From NCBI GenBank assembly GCA_032622095.1, contig CP136066.1, forward strand, positions 63,518,609 through 63,582,608: a stretch of DNA of 64,000 nucleotides. The letters run 5' to 3'. The notes beneath the pieces were generated by a model. The model saw nothing but the letters and a program-made list of their open reading frames with translations, ran no database searches and had not been told where the DNA came from. How positions within the stretch are numbered: the first letter of the stretch is position 1; each line of letters opens with the position of its first letter. The translations under genes and the position numbers were made by a program. The stretch comes from Siphonodentalium dalli (taxonomy: Eukaryota; Mollusca; Scaphopoda; Gadilida; Siphonodentaliidae). Shown here piece by piece: positions 58,700-64,000 of this stretch.

Positions 58700-61021
58700 A
58701 GACAATAGGCAAATGTGCATATTTTGAGAAACCACATCTTAACAGCTAGGCGACGCTATTGTGTGGCGGATACCCTTGGTAAAAGTCAGGTACACCATTA
58801 TTTACATGCTCTACTCTGGTAAGATATATGGTAAAGTCCGATAAACAATTCTATACTATAAAAGCCATGCAAAGTTCATGTACAAATGACATACCCTTGT
58901 ACAGACCAAGTAAAGGGATGGTGCACCCCACTTTATTCTCGTAAATAGTATATTATTGATGGTGTCATGGTTATATTCAGATTATATTCTGCTAACGCTC
59001 TGGAAAAACAATTATATACTCTTAAAACATCTTATTCATCCACTTTAATGGAAAATAACAAATTAATGTGAATAGTCGTCGATTCACATGCAAATAGTAT
59101 AATTTGTCAACAAATCGACCAGTACTTAAAGGTATTTATGTTTTTTTATTTTGTGCTAAAATAAACATTTTAAATATCATTTATGATATAAATCAGCTGA
59201 TCAACTGATTGAACAGTTCGCCAGTGATCAGCTGATATTTATTATAATAATTGAATTTACAGTCTATAACATTATTAGGGCTTAGGCAATGTTCAGTCTT
59301 TATTATTATGCGGGGCGTTGGTGTACTTTTTCACTTTTTCAGCATTTTATTATCAGTATCCAGTATGATTCAAGTTATTTAAACTTAATTAGCAAGTCAT
59401 TTTCAATTTCAATATGTTACTAAATGCATACTGATAGCGGAACATTTTGATGCAATGTCTAATGACAACAAAATTAAATTACAATTCAAACATGTTTGTA
59501 TGTGATCCATAATTCTTTAATTAAAATCGCAGTCAGATTCGATCATTGCCAAGCATCAATACCTCTTTCGTGGTGAATAATTTTCTGATTGACTCTGAGA
59601 AATGACTTGAACGTTCACCTTACACTTGCCACCTTTAATAACGACCCGCTCGGCGCGCTCGTGTCACGTATAGGTAACAGGTGGCCGTACCCACGTGTGA
59701 CGTCACTCATAATTTACAGTATACCGTGTAGGTGAAATTTTTAGCGATACAACTTTTTCGTGACTTCCGGCAGTGGTTTCACAAAATCGCGGAAACAGCA
59801 ATGAAACGAATTCGCTACTTCACAACTTCCGATATGATTGTGGCAATGGACAACTGAAGTATTTATTTATGTATAAACATTAAGTTGTTATGAATATGTC
59901 CTGCATAGGTTCATATTTGATCAATTTCATTTGTTAGCTAAATGAAGGCAGTTACGGCGTCATGACGTTTTGCCAGAATCCAGACATGACTGAACGTGTC
60001 ATGTTTTCGCGGAAAACTTATCTCACCTCACTGTAGACAAGACATCTATTGATATATTTATTGATTGAGAGTTTATTGTCGTTTTAGCCGCTAGGCCATA
60101 TATCACGACCATACTGGACATAAAACACACAGATGCGCTTCAAATACTAGTTATATTATACCGGTTTGATTTAGTACTGCGTATTAAATTTTAGCTACCG
60201 TACCTTACTAGTGTTTAAATTCGCGCTATTTTTCGCATACCCATTGGTACGCTAATTTAATATTGAACGAAAAATAATATGACTTCAAAGTTTACCATAT
60301 ATACTCGGGGAAAATAAGATATGGCAATTGTTTGTAAGAAATACACATATACCAGAATGAAAGCAGAAAAACAGGTAAACAAATCCACAAACCGCGAGTG
60401 AAGCCATGTTCATACACATGTAATCTGAATTAATTATAATATCACACCAAGTTTTAAATGTACATGAGGTGCGGTAATATATGCAGCAGAATAAAATATG
60501 TGTATCAACATGACACTTTCATTTACAATTATGGAGTCACACGAAGCAGCCTTAAGTATGTTTTCAAATATAGCTAAATCAATACTTGATGATCACTTAA
60601 AGCTTCCAAAACATAAAAAAAGAACTGAAGAAAATAGCCGATAGAACTCATATCGATTAAAAAAAGAAAATTATTTTAAGACCGGTTGGAGGTGGGTTTC
60701 TCAGTGGGGTTCGGGTCATGGTCCGCATTCAATTTCATCAGTTCAAGAAGCAGAACATTACCGATACTCGAAAATGATGAATCTTTCAAATCCATCAAAA
60801 TTAGCTTTGATGGAATATTTGTTCTTATTTTCAGTAAACGTAAAAGTAAAAAGTAGCTGTTGATTAAACTTTCATTCATTTGGCATTCAAATGTTGAAGA
60901 GTGAAGATTGCGAAAAAATATTCACTGATTAAAAAATATGGTAGTTTGGTAATGTCTATGAAGCAGGCCCAACTCATTTTCGTAAACAAAATGATAAAAG
61001 ATGCACCAAAGAAAGTGATTG
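58700..61021. other. No supported gene; hairpin at 59188-59245; possible Maverick flank
   Basis: A hairpin with ATCAGCTGATCA arms lies near 59190-59245. From about 60530 the sequence takes on the A-rich, lysine-coding look of the Maverick-type segment that follows, but no product could be named. Confidence 0.35.
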
Positions 61022-61234
61022 ATTGTATGTCAGAATGATGTTAAAATATTTTTGAAAGGCAATGTAAAACCAACATAAGCCCAGAAGCGTAAACTGCATC
61101 TCAGAGAACTCGCAAACAAATCAACATCTTTAAAACGAAGGAAGCAAATTTTAAACCAAAAAGGAGGATTTTTACCATTTCTTTTGCTAGCACCATCACT
61201 TGGTAAAGCAGTCGCTGCAATACTTCACGGTTAA
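61022..61234 (+). pseudogene. Maverick/adintovirus-type small core protein (pX-like), broken
   Basis: About 70 codons in one frame with an internal TAA at 61076-61078. The C-terminal part is basic (SLKRRKQIL), followed by a GGFLPFLLLAP stretch. A basic segment followed by a Gly-Gly-hydrophobic segment resembles the small core protein (pX) of adenoviruses and their relatives, and small ORFs of Maverick/adintovirus-type elements. The TAA stop overlaps the next ATG (TAATG). The assignment is by pattern only. Confidence 0.5.
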
Positions 61235-62053
61235 TGATGAAGAAAATGGTTTCTGTTCCCTTCAAAATGTTGGACGATATTAAAAGATGGAAAATAAGAT
61301 TGATTAATCTGAAATTACAACCTAATCCTGAAATTGCAAATGTTTCAAAACTAAACATAGAATTGAATTCATTGTTTGATCCAAATTTGTCCTAATCAGA
61401 GAAAATTCAATTATGGTACAACTTTGTACAAATTAAATTCATCACAAAAATTAATTGGAGCTACTTCAACACCGAAAGCAGAACAACCGCTTAATCACCA
61501 TGGTCATCCATTAGAGAGTATTCCGCAAAGATGAGATAAAAAATGCTGAGCAACTTTTACAGTTGATTTTAAAATATCTGAAAATTAAATTTGATGAACA
61601 TGGACAATTAACATATAGCGCGGTAAGGTTATCAACGGATTTAATATCGTTGACCTTGTTAATGATATTGTGCGGCAAAGAAAAGGTTTTGAACCAACAG
61701 GTTTGGAAACTTATTCACAAGGATTGAGCAACCTTAATGTACCACAAGATTCTGTTGGCAACAGAAACCGCTGGCTTTGGATTAACACAAATTTAAAATA
61801 TGATTCTGATTCTGATTTTGAAACACCATCATTATCGAACATAAAAATGAAACATTTATATTCTCAACGATTCACACCAATGAAAGATATAAAAGCAGAA
61901 TATTCAAAAACTAAAATAGCGAACAAGACAACACCCACGGGTGTTAAGAGTAGAAAAGTAAAAAGGGACCCATACTGGATGAACAATCTAAAATCTAAAA
62001 TGTTCTATGATCCGAAGAAAGTTGGGAGTTTTGGTGCTGTAAAGAAACTTTTT
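61234..62053 (+). pseudogene. Maverick-type uncharacterised protein leading into integrase, broken
   Basis: This begins at the ATG overlapping the previous stop (MMKKMVSVPFKMLDD). It meets a TAA near 61394 and frameshifts before about 61625. From there it is open: GFNIVDLVNDIVRQRKGFEP, NVPQDSVGNRNRW, then a basic segment, and YWMNNLKSKMFYDPKKVGSF near the end. These blocks resemble conserved but uncharacterised proteins of Maverick/adintovirus-like elements, with the last block leading into a retroviral-type integrase. The frame is cut at 62053 by LINE-E and resumes at 63670. Confidence 0.65.
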
Positions 62054-63651
62054 TTTTTAATTTTTATATTATTTATTCAATTTATATATATCTATATTAT
62101 ATATATGTAGTATTGTATACATAACACAAAACATATACTGGCATAATACAACGAGATGGGGAGGGTGGGGTCACTGGCACTCCAACTTTTTCTCTCATCC
62201 TCTATGTCTCTGTCTTCCTCTCTCTCTCTCTATCTCTCTCTCTCTCGCTTAAACGAAAATATTTCTATACTAATTGTTCGGTGATAATAGTTTTATAATA
62301 ATTTCTAAATCAATTAGTTTAATAAATTTAAAATTGAAGAGATTAAATATTCATAAGATATTAAAACTGTCCCGGGAGAGTCTCCTCGTTTTAGTGGATA
62401 TTTGATCTCGTTTTGATTGTATGAATTTCTCTGTTCTTAGCAAGCAGTTATTAAAGGTTTAATGTGTTCCCATTCATTTTGGAATGTTTGCATTTGATCG
62501 CGCTGAAGTGCAATATGTCTGCCTGCGTGGTATCTTCTTTCGATATCCAGGGAAAGCCATTTAATGGTTAATTTATCACGGTTAAATTTGGTTTTGTACA
62601 GGTAGTACTTAATAATTGTAAGTAATAGGTATTCAGTTTTGTTATTTGTCTGTGTCTGCGAATGTGTTCCAAGAATGATGTTTTTCTTTGTCAGGTCGAG
62701 GTTTAAATTATGTTTAGACAGCCATTGTCGTGTGTCTACCAGGAAGGAGCGTACAGTGGGACAATTGTATAAAATATGAGATATCGTTTCTTCATAGCTA
62801 TGACATCTTTGATATAGTCCGTCAGATCTTAGTTTCATATTTTTTTAAAGTTTGTTTGTTCCTAGTATTCTAGTAACAATTCTGTACTGAAACCAACGGT
62901 ATTTTGTATCCATTAAACGGAAGAAGGGCGCAGAGAAGGTGTCTCCATGGAATATCTATATTTAATTCGTTTTCCCATTTATTCTTTGCAGATGATGTTT
63001 GAGTTTTAACTGTTGATAATAAAGTGTTATAAAACAATTGCCCCCACTTTTATTCCGTAACAAGATTGATATATTCTCTGGGATTATTGGACGTTCTACT
63101 ATTTTGACTTCCTGATCACTGTTATAATCATGTTTAATTATTTGTCTATGTAATCCATGCAATGTGAGAAAATTGTGGCTATGCCTAATTTGTTTTCCAA
63201 ATATTCCACTGTCATCAAATTACCTCTCTCGTCATATAGGTCACTGATAAAAACAATTCCTTTCTTTCTCCACTCATTGATGTTCAAGCACCTCTCGTTG
63301 ACTATGATATTGTTATTGTTCCATAGTGTTTGTGTTTTTATATTTTGGTGCTGATATGCTTTAGCGGAAATAAAGTTGCGCCACGCTTTTACCACGTCCC
63401 TCCAAAATAAATTTTGTATTGTATGTTCGACCGATTTAAGATATTTTTGTCCATATGTTGAAATTAAAGGATCAGATAATATATTGGTAGGTGCTAATCC
63501 AGTCCAACTGCTGTCTGACGTTAACATTCTTCGTTGAGTCAATAAAAAGAGTTAGATTGACCATCCGCAACCCGTCATTCTCATATGGTTGGTGAATTTG
63601 GCCACGCTTTATTCTGTCACGTTTTCCATTCCAAATGAATTTGATCATGAG
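62054..63651 (-). mobile_element. LINE-E: 5'-truncated L1/Tx1-like insertion
   Basis: Only the post-RT part is present, in three minus-strand frames (63651-63472, 63542-62962 region, 62838-62437). Blocks are LMIKFIWNGKRDRIKRGQIH, then VNLTLFIDSTKNVNVRQQLD and a final LYQRCHSYEETISHILYNCP with a C...H...C motif, all typical of L1/Tx1-type LINEs. The minus-strand 3' end abuts a T-rich plus strand near 62054, consistent with a poly(A) tail. An 18-base duplication (GCTGTAAAGAAACTTTTT at 62036-62053 and 63652-63669) flanks it. A TC microsatellite lies at about 62215-62250. Confidence 0.85.
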
Positions 63652-64000
63652 GCTGTAAAGAAACTTTTTGATGAAGCGAAAAAACAACACTAGAAAATAA
63701 AACTCATAGATGTGAAGAAATGGTTACAAGAGCAGTCGACATATACTTTACACAAACCAATCATTCGAACATTCCAGCGCAGAAAGACTTTTGTAGCTGG
63801 TATTTAAATTCAATGGCAGGCAGATTTAGCTGATCTTCAGAATTTGAAGAAGTGTAAGGATAATTACAGATAATGTTATGTGTGATAGATGGGTTTTTTT
63901 CAAAATTTGCATGGGTACTACCGATCCACGATAAATCTGGACAAACTTTGATCGAATTATTCAGGAAACTTTTGAGATCTTCAAAACGTAAACCAAAATC
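63652..64000 (+). pseudogene. Maverick-type retroviral-like integrase, N-terminal part, broken
   Basis: This continues the gene interrupted by LINE-E. Blocks visible in shifting frames are KKWLQEQSTYTLHKPIIRTF, then IQWQADLADLQNLKK with the probable first catalytic Asp, and FSKFAWVLPIHDKSGQTLIE from the rve core. Several stops break it. The window ends within the core, so later catalytic residues are not seen. Such integrases are found in Maverick/Polinton-type elements and their virus relatives; the enzyme would join element ends to host DNA. Confidence 0.75.

Noticed and set aside
63472-63690. 72-codon minus-strand frame starting in the Maverick flank
   Set aside because: It is a chimera of reverse-strand host sequence and the LINE-E start, created by the insertion.
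1-64000. CRISPR array
   Set aside because: Tandem arrays here lack unique spacers between identical short repeats, and the window is clearly eukaryotic.

Overview
This is an AT-rich window from an animal nuclear genome. I find no convincing host protein-coding gene. Almost everything recognisable is a transposable element, a tandem repeat or a foldback palindrome. The mix suggests a marine invertebrate: several APE-type LINEs (one with a 2A peptide), an intron-bearing Helitron, a Ngaro/DIRS tyrosine-recombinase retroelement with an SGNH domain, Maverick/Polinton-type genes, and short repeats carrying the phrase AAGGGCCATAACTCC. A mollusc, perhaps a bivalve, is my best guess, but this is inference.

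Layout. 1-3171: LINE-A, minus strand, with a hydrophobic leader joined to a canonical 2A motif. 3985-9898: Helitron RepHel pseudogene, minus strand, five exons whose splice phases all match; its introns hold a PHD-finger-bearing TIR element, a LINE 3' tail, a 118-bp palindrome and a minisatellite. 10909-11501: TTA-flanked MITE. 11581-11706: LINE 3' coding fossil. 13039-17163: LINE-C, plus strand, two ORFs, with one nonsense codon in ORF2. 18636-18772: tRNA-derived SINE, minus strand. 21073-22427: 689-bp tandem duplication with internal hairpins. 23880-25291: repeats with LINE-like 3' tails. 25461-27067: TIR element carrying a ~62-bp minisatellite. 27945-32960: decayed Ngaro/DIRS material (SGNH, split repeats, Gag, RT, RNase H, part of the recombinase). 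33545-36230: TIR element inserted in a satellite. 37950-38094: foldback. 39938-43150: 3.2-kb element with very long inverted arms. 44921-47965: palindromes and three satellites. 52546-58699: long-TIR element hosting a 5'-truncated LINE-D. 61022-64000: Maverick/adintovirus-type genes, split by a young L1/Tx1-like LINE with an 18-bp target-site duplication.

How it fits together. The region is a nest of insertions: LINE-D inside a TIR element, LINE-E inside a Maverick integrase gene, a TIR element inside a satellite, and small elements inside Helitron introns. The most interesting items are the signal-like/2A leader of LINE-A, the phase-consistent exon structure of the Helitron, the long-arm foldback elements with unidentified cores, and the dated insertion into the Maverick integrase. 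All product names come from motif reading. No database search was possible.
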